A DNA stretch of 64,000 nt, from assembly GCF_947501405.1 (NCBI RefSeq), contig NZ_CANMVK010000001.1:1054001-1118000 (forward strand), read 5' to 3'. Below are positions 18,077 to 25,517 of this stretch, in pieces; position 1 is the stretch's first letter, and each line of letters begins with the position of its first letter. A model generated the notes under the pieces. The model was not told the origin of the DNA, did no database searches, and was given only the letters and a program-made list of their open reading frames with translations. The translations under genes were made by a program, and so were the position numbers. The stretch is from an uncultured Hoeflea sp. (GTDB taxonomy: Bacteria > Pseudomonadota > Alphaproteobacteria > Rhizobiales > Rhizobiaceae).

Positions 18077-20080
18077 TTTCCCTCCTGGGCGGATGTCCGC
18101 AATCGAAAACGGCGGGCGGCCCGGGTAACCCTTGCATGTCTCATTTTCATTTTCCAGACGTCCATCGCGTTGGCGCAGGACACAGGCTTTGATCGGACCC
18201 TGATCCTGAAAGGTCCGGTGGACGTGGAAACAGTGGGCCGGCACATCGACCTTATGCTTGATCCCGCCCGAACAATGGAATTGCCCGATGTAATGGGGGA
18301 CCATGCGTCGGGGTTTTCGCCGATCACCGGCCGTGTCGTGGACGTCGGGTACACGGACGCGATGGTTTGGCTCAGGCTCAATCTGGAAAACGCAGGTAGC
18401 GAAGCCGTCGACTGGCGTCTCCATTTTCAGGAAAATTTCAAACAGGTCTTTCATGTTTATGTCGTGGATGCGGCTGGAATTGTCAGCCATCCGATGGCGC
18501 AGAATGCTGATTCACCGTTTTCCGCGCGCCCGATCTCATATCCCCAAATTGTCGTGCCGTTGGCGTTGGGACCGGGAGACCGAGCCACCGTATATGTTCG
18601 TTTCTGGACCGAGGCCTTGACCAGGCTGCCGCTGAGCATCGAGACAGTCGAGAGTTTCACAGCCATATCGATCGCGAATGCGGCCAAGCAGTCAATCTTC
18701 TATGGCATGATGATCATCATGATCGGATTTGCGGTTGTTGCCGGGCTCGTGCTGCGGCATCCCGTCCTGGCCGCCTATATCGGCTACGCGTCGGCCACGC
18801 TGATTTACATCATGCATGTCGATGGCTTCGCATTTCAGTATCTGTGGCCGAATCTGCCCGTATTGAACTGGCATGTCGCGACGCTCGCCGGAGGTTTCTA
18901 CGGCCTGTTCGGAGTGATATTCTGCCGCATATTTCTCAGCACAGCCAAACATCACCCGATCATCGACAAATTGCTTGTTGGAATGATTGTTGTGTTTGTG
19001 GGCTTGATGATCGCCGCGCAGGTGGGCGATCAGCGGATCATCAAGAAATACATGTTGCTGGCTGTGCTGTGCGCGATGCTTCTTTACACGCTCGCCGCGC
19101 TGCTGGCCGCACGCAACCGCTTCAAGCCTGTCCGCTTTTACCTGGCCGCGTGGCTGGTGGCGGTTGGTTCAGGCCTTCTCATGACGCTGCGTCACTGGTT
19201 CGGGCTTGATGTGTCGGAACAGTTTCAGCACGACACCCAGCGCGCGGTGATGATCTTCGATGCCTTCATGCTCGGGCTTGCCATCATCGACCGCTTCAAT
19301 CAGGTGCGTGAAAGCCGGCAGAAGGCGCTGCGGCTCTCCTTGAAACAGGCGCAGCGCAATCTTGAAATGAGCACGCGCCTCCGCAATCTCGAAACCCGCT
19401 ATGAACTGGCGCTGCAGACCACAAACCGGCACCGTGAGCACATGGAAAATGCCATCCATGACATCCGTCAGCCGCTTCATGCGCTCCGATTGGTGGTGCA
19501 AGGCAGCGTAAGCGACGCCAGTTCCGGTACCGACAAGCACTATCGGGAAATCAACGAAAGCTTCGATTACCTCGAGGGGCTGTTTGGCGATTTCCTCAAC
19601 CCTGAAGGTTCTCGATCCAGCGATGCGCAAGGCGATTTGTCGGATATCAGATTGGGCGAGATACTTGGCAGCATTCACGAGATGTTTGTGCCCGATGCCA
19701 AGGCGAAGGGGCTGATGTTCACCTATGTGCCAACCAGCGTTGCTGTGCCGGTGGAACCGCTTGTGATGATGCGCATTGTCTCGAACCTAGTGTCCAATGC
19801 GATCAAATATACACCATCGGGCAGGATTTTGCTGGGGGTTCGCCGGCGTGGCGATGCCGTGCGCATTGAAATACATGACAGCGGCCCCGGTCTGACCATG
19901 GAGGAATTTCAGAAGGCCTGCGGGCGAGGGGAGCGGCTCCCCTCGGCGCAGACAACCGATGCTAGCCATGGTTTTGGGCTTGCGATCGTGATCGACCTTG
20001 CAAGACAGCATGGCTACCGGCTGGAGCTTCTCGGCGAACGCGACGGCGGGACTTCCATCGGTCTGATTGTTCCGATGTAA
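18044..20080 (+). CDS. 7TMR-DISM sensor histidine kinase (start uncertain)
   Basis: About 678 residues. A signal peptide (RVTLACLIFIFQTSIALAQ) precedes a periplasmic 7TMR-DISM extracellular domain (about 45-200), seven membrane segments (about 215-405), a coiled stretch, then the kinase: H-box HDIRQPLHAL (His472), N-box IVSNLVSNAIKYTPSG, DSGPGL and GFGLAI. No ATG precedes the signal peptide in frame. GTG 18044 is the best candidate, though its ribosome site is poor and it would overlap the divergent regulator by 33 bases; a rarer start nearer 18090 is possible. Likely phosphorylates the adjacent NarL-type regulator. Confidence 0.85.
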   Translation: MIIGDHHSDRHFPSWADVRNRKRRAARVTLACLIFIFQTSIALAQDTGFDRTLILKGPVDVETVGRHIDLMLDPARTMELPDVMGDHASGFSPITGRVVDVGYTDAMVWLRLNLENAGSEAVDWRLHFQENFKQVFHVYVVDAAGIVSHPMAQNADSPFSARPISYPQIVVPLALGPGDRATVYVRFWTEALTRLPLSIETVESFTAISIANAAKQSIFYGMMIIMIGFAVVAGLVLRHPVLAAYIGYASATLIYIMHVDGFAFQYLWPNLPVLNWHVATLAGGFYGLFGVIFCRIFLSTAKHHPIIDKLLVGMIVVFVGLMIAAQVGDQRIIKKYMLLAVLCAMLLYTLAALLAARNRFKPVRFYLAAWLVAVGSGLLMTLRHWFGLDVSEQFQHDTQRAVMIFDAFMLGLAIIDRFNQVRESRQKALRLSLKQAQRNLEMSTRLRNLETRYELALQTTNRHREHMENAIHDIRQPLHALRLVVQGSVSDASSGTDKHYREINESFDYLEGLFGDFLNPEGSRSSDAQGDLSDIRLGEILGSIHEMFVPDAKAKGLMFTYVPTSVAVPVEPLVMMRIVSNLVSNAIKYTPSGRILLGVRRRGDAVRIEIHDSGPGLTMEEFQKACGRGERLPSAQTTDASHGFGLAIVIDLARQHGYRLELLGERDGGTSIGLIVPM

Positions 20081-20440
20081 ATCCATCCGTTGTAGGCCAG
20101 CACCGGTTGAAATCGGTCGAACCAAGGGCGCGGAGTGTGGCGTTCTTTTCAAGCCTCCAAAACCTGATTTTCAGGAGTTCGGCAACCTGTGACAACGCTT
20201 TCGCGGATTGGTGATGGTCGGCCACCGATCAATTGCGACCGGGATGGCAGGTGTGGACGGGGGAGAGCCTGTCGTGGACGACTAGCACCGGCCATTGGTG
20301 CGTCCGCGACAGCGTTTCACGACCTATTTGCTGCCTACATGGTGGGCAGATTGTGTGGGCTGCCAAAATTTCGGGCTGTTTGCGGCGGATGAATGGCTAT
20401 CGCTGGCGAAAAACTGAGGCGAAATCAGCAAGACGAGCCT
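20081..20440. other. long upstream region of the guanidine operon, no gene seen
   Basis: Short open frames here resemble no protein. The stretch lies upstream of the sigma54-type promoter, where enhancer-binding sites would be expected. The one clear structure is a nested dyad at 20270-20311. Confidence 0.5.
20270..20311. repeat. nested inverted repeat, candidate enhancer site
   Basis: Outer arms TGTCGTGGACG (20270-20280) and CGTCCGCGACA (20301-20311) match at 10 of 11 positions as an inverted repeat. Inside is a second perfect dyad, GCACC-N7-GGTGC (20285-20301). The inner dyad resembles an NtrC box (GCACC-N5-GGTGC) but is two bases wider. It lies about 180 bases before the predicted transcription start, a typical distance for a sigma54 activator. 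Confidence 0.5.
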
Positions 20441-20451
20441 TTGTGGAAGGC

Positions 20452-20467
20452 TGGCACGGCCCTTGCT
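20452..20467 (+). promoter_or_regulatory. sigma54 (RpoN) promoter of the guanidine operon
   Basis: TGGCACG-N4-TTGCT is an exact match to the RpoN -24/-12 consensus TGGCACG-N4-TTGCW, with correct GG-to-GC spacing. Transcription would begin near 20478, just before the riboswitch aptamer at about 20484. This implies dependence on an enhancer-binding activator, most simply nitrogen control by NtrC. Confidence 0.8.
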
Positions 20468-20483
20468 TGGTTGTTGGGGTGCA

Positions 20484-20580
20484 GCGCGCCTAGGGTTCCG
20501 GTTTCATCTTTGAAACGCTGGTCCGAGAGGCGCAAGCCACTTTCGGGTGGTGACACGGCGGGCCAAAATCCCGGGAGAAC
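20484..20580 (+). promoter_or_regulatory. guanidine-I (ykkC) riboswitch
   Basis: All conserved aptamer blocks appear in order: CTAGGGTTCCG (20490-20500), a small hairpin GTTTCA...TGAAAC (20501-20516), CTGGTCCGAGAG (20518-20529), a hairpin CCAC...GGTGG (20537-20550), ACACGG (20553-20558), then AAAATCCCGGGAGA (20565-20578). This class binds free guanidinium and turns on guanidine transport and degradation genes. It sits 117 bases upstream of an ABC-importer/guanidine-hydrolase operon. The following segment supplies the expression platform. Confidence 0.95.
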
Positions 20581-20592
20581 ACTGCACAGGTT

Positions 20593-20623
20593 TGCGCACG
20601 CAGACCTCCTCCCGGTGTGCGCA
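20593..20623 (+). promoter_or_regulatory. candidate riboswitch expression-platform hairpin
   Basis: TGCGCAC (20593-20599) pairs with GTGCGCA (20617-20623) around a 17-base loop holding CCTCCTCCC, a pyrimidine run that could mask purine-rich elements. No T-run follows, so translational control, or an anti-terminator not visible to me, is more likely than simple termination. Role inferred. Confidence 0.4.
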
Positions 20624-20696
20624 TTCCAAGGTTGAAAACCGTTCTTGACGACGGTGCAACGGGGCCGAACCGGCGCCCAAACAACAGGAAAGGCGT

Positions 20697-21767
20697 ATGC
20701 ACATGTTCCTCAAATCCCTCAAAGCGATGGGTCTGGCCGCCATGATGGCGCTGCCGGCCGCACAAATGTCGACTGCCGCGGCCGAGACCAAAAGCGAGTT
20801 CAAGGTTTGCTGGTCAATCTATGTCGGCTGGATGCCATGGGGCTATCTGCAGGACAGCGGCATCATGAAGAAATGGGCCGACAAATACGACATCAGCGTC
20901 GATATCGTTCAGATCAACGACTATGTGGAATCCATCAACCAGTACACCGCGGGCGGCTATGACGGCTGCTCGATGACCAATATGGATGCGCTGTCGATTC
21001 CGGCTGGCGGCGGCGTCGACACCACGGCGCTGATTGTCGGCGACTTCTCCAACGGCAATGACGGGATCGTGCTCAAGGACAAGGCCGCGCTGGCCGACAT
21101 CAAAGGCCAGAATGTCAATCTGGTCGAGCTCTCGGTGTCGCATTACCTCCTGGCGCGCGCGCTTGAAGGCGCGGGCATGTCCGAACGCGACGTAACGGTG
21201 GTCAATACATCTGACGCCGACATGGTTGCCGCCTATTCGACGCCGGATGTCACATCCGTGGTGACATGGAATCCGCTTTTGTCTGAGATCGAGGCAATGC
21301 CTGGATCCACCAAGGTTTTCGACTCCTCGAAGATCCCGGGCGAAATCATCGACGTGATGATGGTCAACACCGAGACCCTGGCGGACAATCCGGATTTCGG
21401 AAAGGCGCTCACCGGGGCCTGGTATGAGGTGATGGGATTGCTGGCAGCCGAAGACGCGACCGCGCTGGAGGCCATGGCAACGGCATCGGGCACCGATGTG
21501 GCCGGCTTCAAGGCGCAGCTGGCGACCACCAAGATGTTCTACACGCCGGCGGACGCGGTGGCTTTCACCCAGGATGCGCAACTGCCGCTCACCACCAAAT
21601 TCGTGGCCGAGTTCCTGTTCGACAAGGGCATTTTGGGCGAGGGCGCGCCGAGCCCCGAATTTGTCGGTGTGGCGTTTCCAGATGGCTCGATTTACGGCGA
21701 CGCCCAAAATGTGAAGCTGCGGTTTGACGCCACCTACATGCAGATGGCTGCCGACGGCGCGCTCTAG
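20697..21767 (+). CDS. ABC transporter substrate-binding protein, probable guanidine uptake
   Basis: 356 residues with a signal peptide (cleaved near residue 28, AAAETKSEF) and a NitT/TauT (NMT1/SsuA-like) binding-protein body: VCWSIYVGWMPWGY, GGYDGCSMTNMDALSIPAGG, SVSHYLLARALEGAG. This family serves nitrate, taurine and sulfonate importers. Here the guanidine-I riboswitch and downstream hydrolase point to guanidine or a guanidino compound. AGGAAAGG precedes the start; ATG 20697 and ATG 20703 are both usable. First gene of the operon. Confidence 0.88.
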   Translation: MHMFLKSLKAMGLAAMMALPAAQMSTAAAETKSEFKVCWSIYVGWMPWGYLQDSGIMKKWADKYDISVDIVQINDYVESINQYTAGGYDGCSMTNMDALSIPAGGGVDTTALIVGDFSNGNDGIVLKDKAALADIKGQNVNLVELSVSHYLLARALEGAGMSERDVTVVNTSDADMVAAYSTPDVTSVVTWNPLLSEIEAMPGSTKVFDSSKIPGEIIDVMMVNTETLADNPDFGKALTGAWYEVMGLLAAEDATALEAMATASGTDVAGFKAQLATTKMFYTPADAVAFTQDAQLPLTTKFVAEFLFDKGILGEGAPSPEFVGVAFPDGSIYGDAQNVKLRFDATYMQMAADGAL

Positions 21768-21791
21768 CCCATTTTCGGCCATCCCCTGACA

Positions 21792-21816
21792 CCTGCCGGG
21801 TAAACGGCCCGGCAGG
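21792..21816 (+). promoter_or_regulatory. intercistronic hairpin after the binding-protein gene
   Basis: A perfect 9-bp stem (CCTGCCGGG / CCCGGCAGG) with a 7-base loop, 24 bases past the stop of the binding-protein gene and without a T-run. Such hairpins commonly stabilise the upstream mRNA so that the periplasmic protein is made in excess over permease and ATPase. Confidence 0.6.
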
Positions 21817-21843
21817 TTCAGCCCCAATACAGGCGTCGTGCTC

Positions 21844-22665
21844 ATGCGCATCATCAATCGCAGACCCTCGAGGTTTTCCGGCTTCTTTCTCGCCGCGATC
21901 CCCTTCATCGCCGTGGTCGTCGTCTACATGATCGCCAGCAGGCAGCGGCTTGCCGAAAATCCGGCGGACAAGTTGCTGCCTTCGTTTCAAAGCATGGGAT
22001 CGGCGTTTTGGCGCATGGCTTTCGAGCCGGACAGGCGCTCGGGCGACTATCTGTTGTGGCTGGACACGCTGGACAGCCTCTGGCGGCTCGGCATCGGCAT
22101 GGCGATCGCCACCGCTCTGGCGCTTGTAATCGGGCTGCTGATCGGTTTCATTCCGCATGTCCGCTCGGCGCTTGCACCTTTCGTGGCGACATTTTCGCTA
22201 ATTCCGCCGATCACCATCTTGCCGATCCTGTTCATCGTGTTCGGGCTTGGTGAGGCGGCCAAGGTCGCGTTGATCGTGGCCGGGACTGCGCCGGTAATGA
22301 TCCGCTCGACCGCGCAGGCGGTGATGACCATCCCGCGTGAGATGATCATCAAGGCGGAAACCCTCGGCGCCAGCGTCTGGCAAATGTTGACGCGCCTGGT
22401 GTTGCCGCAGACGTTGCCGGGATTGATCAACTCGATCCGGCTGGCGCTGGTGCCGGCCTGGATTTTCCTGATTTCGGCGGAGGCGATCGCGTCTACCACC
22501 GGGCTCGGCTACAGGATCTTTCTGGTCCGCCGCTATCTGGCGATGGATGTGATCCTACCTTACGTGATCTGGATTACGCTCCTGGCCTTCATCCTCGACC
22601 GGCTGCTGCTGGTGATCTCGCGCCGCGCCTTCCCGTGGTTCCATCTTAATGGGGAGAGCCTGTGA
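21844..22665 (+). CDS. ABC transporter permease, probable guanidine uptake
   Basis: 273 residues, about six membrane segments. The EAA loop that contacts the ATPase is near residues 170-190 (KAETLGASVWQMLTRLVLP). NitT/TauT-type (SsuC/TauC-like) permease, matching its binding protein. Start ATG 21844; a GTG two codons earlier is possible. The last codon overlaps the ATPase start (GTGA), so the two are translationally coupled. Inner-membrane channel subunit. Confidence 0.88.
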   Translation: MRIINRRPSRFSGFFLAAIPFIAVVVVYMIASRQRLAENPADKLLPSFQSMGSAFWRMAFEPDRRSGDYLLWLDTLDSLWRLGIGMAIATALALVIGLLIGFIPHVRSALAPFVATFSLIPPITILPILFIVFGLGEAAKVALIVAGTAPVMIRSTAQAVMTIPREMIIKAETLGASVWQMLTRLVLPQTLPGLINSIRLALVPAWIFLISAEAIASTTGLGYRIFLVRRYLAMDVILPYVIWITLLAFILDRLLLVISRRAFPWFHLNGESL

Positions 22666-23483
22666 GCGCGCCCGATCCCCAGGTTCCGCCGCAGGTGGTG
22701 GTGCGCAACCTTGGCAAGTCCTACGGCGATACCCTGGTGCTCGAGCGCGTGAACCTTGAGATCGCGCCCAACAGTTTTTGCACCATCGTCGGCGCGTCGG
22801 GCTGCGGCAAGTCGACATTCCTGCGCATGCTGTTGTCGCAGGAAGCGCCGACCCGTGGCAGCATCCTGGTCGATGGCGAGCCATTGCCGCGCGAACCGAC
22901 GCCGGATCGCGGCATTGTGTTTCAGCGTTACTCGGTGTTCTCCCATCTCACGGTCGAGGACAATCTGCTGCTGGCGGCCGAATTCGAAGCTTCTCCCGCA
23001 ATCGGCAGGCTGTTTGGCGCCGCCCGCCGGACCGCGATGCAGGAAATTGAAGAGACGCTGGAGAAAATCGGGCTTGCGCCGGCGCGCAAGCGCTACCCAT
23101 CACAGCTCTCGGGCGGCATGCAGCAACGCCTGGCCATCGCCCAGGCGCTACTCAAGAAACCGAAGATCCTGCTGCTCGACGAACCGTTCGGCGCGCTCGA
23201 TCCCGGCATTCGCGCTGACATGCATGAGCTTCTCGACCAGTTGTGGAAAGAGCTTGGCATGACGGTTTTCATGGTGACCCACGACATCAACGAAGCCTTC
23301 AAACTCGGCACCCGCATGCTGGTGTTCGACAAGACCCGCCATGATCCGCATGCGCCGGATCGCTACGGCGCCACCATCACCTATGACCTTCCGCTCAATG
23401 CCGGAGCAAAGGGGCGGGCGCCTCCGGTCTCCGAACTCTTTGCCAATCCCAAACAGCCTCTCCACAAAGGAACAAGACCATGA
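22662..23483 (+). CDS. ABC transporter ATP-binding protein, probable guanidine uptake
   Basis: 273 residues. Walker A GASGCGKST (about 43-51), Q-loop VFQRYSVFSHLTVEDN, signature LSGGMQQRLAIAQAL, Walker B ILLLDEPFGALD, switch His in VTHDINEAF. It begins with GTG inside the permease stop and ends in an ATGA overlap with the hydrolase gene. Powers the NitT/TauT-type importer from the cytosolic face. The unbroken coupling to the hydrolase implies that import and hydrolysis are made together. Confidence 0.92.
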   Translation: MSAPDPQVPPQVVVRNLGKSYGDTLVLERVNLEIAPNSFCTIVGASGCGKSTFLRMLLSQEAPTRGSILVDGEPLPREPTPDRGIVFQRYSVFSHLTVEDNLLLAAEFEASPAIGRLFGAARRTAMQEIEETLEKIGLAPARKRYPSQLSGGMQQRLAIAQALLKKPKILLLDEPFGALDPGIRADMHELLDQLWKELGMTVFMVTHDINEAFKLGTRMLVFDKTRHDPHAPDRYGATITYDLPLNAGAKGRAPPVSELFANPKQPLHKGTRP

Positions 23484-24742
23484 AAGATCTTCTGCCAACC
23501 GGTCCCGCGCGCGCCTCGCGAAAGGCGGGGTCCGTCGACCGCGCGGCGCCCGTCCGGCGCCATCACCCCGATTTCGACAAGCTGAACATGCGCGGCTGGA
23601 AGGCCGCTGAGAAAGAGGCCGAACTTCCTTCGGCCGCGTGGCAGAAGGAAAAGCAATGGGCCTTGCGCATGGGCTTGACCGGTTCCCAGTCGCTGACCGA
23701 CAAGTCGATCCCGACGTTCGCGCGCGGCGAACTGCCCCATTATGCAGGCATAAACACCTTCCTCAAGGCGCCTTACATCGAGGATGTGACAAAGGTCGGG
23801 GCCTATGATGCCGCGATCATCGGCATCCCGTTTGATGGCGGGACGACCTACCGGCCAGGCACCCGGTTCGGCCCCCAGGGGGTGCGCAAGATTTCGGCGC
23901 TCTACACGCCCTATAATTACGAGATGGGCGTCGATCTGCGCGAGCAGATGACGCTCTGCGATGTCGGCGATGTGTTCACCATCCCGGCCAATATCGAAAA
24001 GACCTTCGACCAGATCACGCGGGCGGTCAGCCATGTGGTGTCTTCGGGCGCCTTGCCGATCATGATCGGCGGCGATCACTCGATCGGCTTTCCTTGCGTG
24101 CGCGGGATTGCCAATTGCACATCCAAACGTATCGGCATCGTCCATTTCGACCGTCACATCGACATCCAGGAAAAGGATCTCGACGAACGCATGCACACCA
24201 CGCCGTGGTTTCACGCGACCGATCTCGTCAATGTGCCGGCGGTCAATCTGGTCCAGGTCGGCATCGGCGGCTGGCAGGTGCCGCGCGAGGGTGTGGAAAT
24301 CGCCCGGCAACGCAACACCAACATCTTCACCATGCGCGACATCGAGGAACTTGGGCTTGCCGAGACCGCCGCCCGGGCGCTCGAACTGGCCTGGAAGGAT
24401 GCGGACGCCGTCTATATTTCATTTGACATCGACAGTGTGGATTGCGGCTTCGTGCCCGGGACCGGATGGCCGGAGCCCGGCGGGTTCCTGCCGCGCGAAG
24501 CGCTGGAGCTGGTGTCACTGGTCGCCAAGGAAGGGATTTGCGGACTGGAAGTGGTTGAGGTGTCGCCGCCCTATGATCAGTCGGAGATCACCGCATTGCT
24601 GGCCACCCGGGTCATTGTCGATGTGCTTGGCACGCTGGTGAGCCACGGCAAGATGGGCGCCCACAAGCACATCATCGATAAGCCGGTCTCGATCCCCGCC
24701 GGGCCGGATGTCGACGGTCAGGGATGGGGGACGAACCCATGA
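23480..24742 (+). CDS. gdmH: guanidine hydrolase-like ureohydrolase (agmatinase/arginase fold)
   Basis: 420 residues, longer than agmatinases by an N-terminal extension of about 100 residues. Likely dinuclear-metal ligands: His200 (GGDHSIG), Asp224/His226/Asp228 (HFDRHIDIQ) and Asp316/Asp318 (SFDIDSVD). GTGWPEPGG and HTTPWFHAT recall the Ni2+-dependent guanidine hydrolase GdmH of cyanobacteria, which makes urea and ammonia from guanidine. The riboswitch upstream and the His-rich neighbour support this over agmatinase. DRHID replaces the usual DAHxD of ureohydrolases. Symbol by inference. Coupled by ATGA overlaps on both sides. Confidence 0.82.
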   Translation: MKDLLPTGPARASRKAGSVDRAAPVRRHHPDFDKLNMRGWKAAEKEAELPSAAWQKEKQWALRMGLTGSQSLTDKSIPTFARGELPHYAGINTFLKAPYIEDVTKVGAYDAAIIGIPFDGGTTYRPGTRFGPQGVRKISALYTPYNYEMGVDLREQMTLCDVGDVFTIPANIEKTFDQITRAVSHVVSSGALPIMIGGDHSIGFPCVRGIANCTSKRIGIVHFDRHIDIQEKDLDERMHTTPWFHATDLVNVPAVNLVQVGIGGWQVPREGVEIARQRNTNIFTMRDIEELGLAETAARALELAWKDADAVYISFDIDSVDCGFVPGTGWPEPGGFLPREALELVSLVAKEGICGLEVVEVSPPYDQSEITALLATRVIVDVLGTLVSHGKMGAHKHIIDKPVSIPAGPDVDGQGWGTNP

Positions 24743-25209
24743 CGCCTGATCGCCACAGCGATGATCACGCCCGGGACCATACGCATCATGACCATGATCA
24801 TGATCACGCGCATGGACCCGGACACAATCATGCTCACGGCCATGATCACCTGCATTCACATCTGCATGGCGACAGCGCCTATGAGCGATCGCAGGAGATC
24901 AAGGTTCTGGCGACCGCCTTTGTCGAGGGATTCCGCGCCGCGCAGGACAAGAACAGCTACCTGCGGCTGGCGAACATCCCGTTTCAGCGCACCGGCAGTG
25001 ATGGGCTGAGGATGCATCTGGTCGACGCCATCATCGTCTCGAACTGGCAGATCGGCACCGCTTCGCCGGCGTTCGGTTCGCGCGAGCTGTCTTACATGGC
25101 CTATCCCGGCAACATGGTGAGCGAGCGCGAAACCATGACCTTTACCTATGTCTCGCTCAGCGAACGGGCGGACATAGACCTTGTCGACATCCTGAAAACC
25201 CGAACATGA
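24739..25209 (+). CDS. His-rich protein of unknown family, candidate nickel chaperone for the hydrolase
   Basis: 156 residues; ATG overlaps the hydrolase stop by 4 bases. Residues 1-43 contain 17 histidines, mostly as HD/HG/HA pairs, a clear metal-binding tail like those of nickel storage or delivery proteins. The rest (about 46-156: AERSQ-type helix, LRLANIPFQRTG, MHLVDAIIVSNWQIGTA, SYMAYPGNMVS) is a compact alpha/beta domain I do not recognise; it has no P-loop and no HypA zinc motif. Position suggests it loads or stores Ni2+ for the hydrolase. An in-frame ATG at 24724 is an alternative start. Confidence 0.8.
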   Translation: MTPDRHSDDHARDHTHHDHDHDHAHGPGHNHAHGHDHLHSHLHGDSAYERSQEIKVLATAFVEGFRAAQDKNSYLRLANIPFQRTGSDGLRMHLVDAIIVSNWQIGTASPAFGSRELSYMAYPGNMVSERETMTFTYVSLSERADIDLVDILKTRT

Positions 25210-25226
25210 CCCTGAAAGGACCATCG

Positions 25227-25481
25227 ATGAAACTCAATCTTGTCACGCTCTCGACCCCGCTTGCCTTGCTGACCCCGGCCACGGCGCTGGCCCATCCCGG
25301 TGAACACGGCGCTCATGATCTCGGCGGCATGCTCGTCCACATCGCCGGATCACCGTTTCATGTGGTGATGTTGGTGTCGGTTCCGGTGCTCGCCCTGTTG
25401 GTTTGGCGGCTGTTCGCTCGCCGCTCCTCGCAACCAGCGCGCTCACGGACGCCGCGGGGCCGCGATCTTCCGCGGCGTTGA
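25227..25481 (+). CDS. small His-bearing membrane protein
   Basis: 84 residues: a signal peptide (LALLTPATALA) exposing HPGEHGAH at the mature N-terminus, then a membrane segment (about 43-62, FHVVMLVSVPVLALLVW), then an Arg-rich cytosolic tail. The HPGxH start recalls HupE/UreJ nickel permeases, but the protein is far shorter. ATG 25227 has AAGGA at good spacing; an in-frame ATG at 25206 overlaps the previous stop. Last gene of the operon; a periplasmic metal-binding role is a guess. Confidence 0.65.
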   Translation: MKLNLVTLSTPLALLTPATALAHPGEHGAHDLGGMLVHIAGSPFHVVMLVSVPVLALLVWRLFARRSSQPARSRTPRGRDLPRR

Positions 25482-25517
25482 AAGCAGGGCCAAGCGACCT
25501 CGCCGGGATCCCCGATG

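Noticed and set aside
18044-18490. The regulator frame on the reverse strand extends up to 18490, over 100 residues into the kinase gene.
   Set aside because: The extra residues do not resemble a receiver domain; the ATG at 18076 has an ideal ribosome site and starts the canonical receiver strand.
20285-20301. A canonical NtrC binding site.
   Set aside because: The half-sites are right, but the spacer is 7 rather than 5 bases, so it is recorded only as NtrC-like.
20189-20493. Short open frames of 67 and 86 residues before the guanidine riboswitch.
   Set aside because: No ribosome site or family resemblance; one runs through the sigma54 promoter and the aptamer, which must be noncoding.
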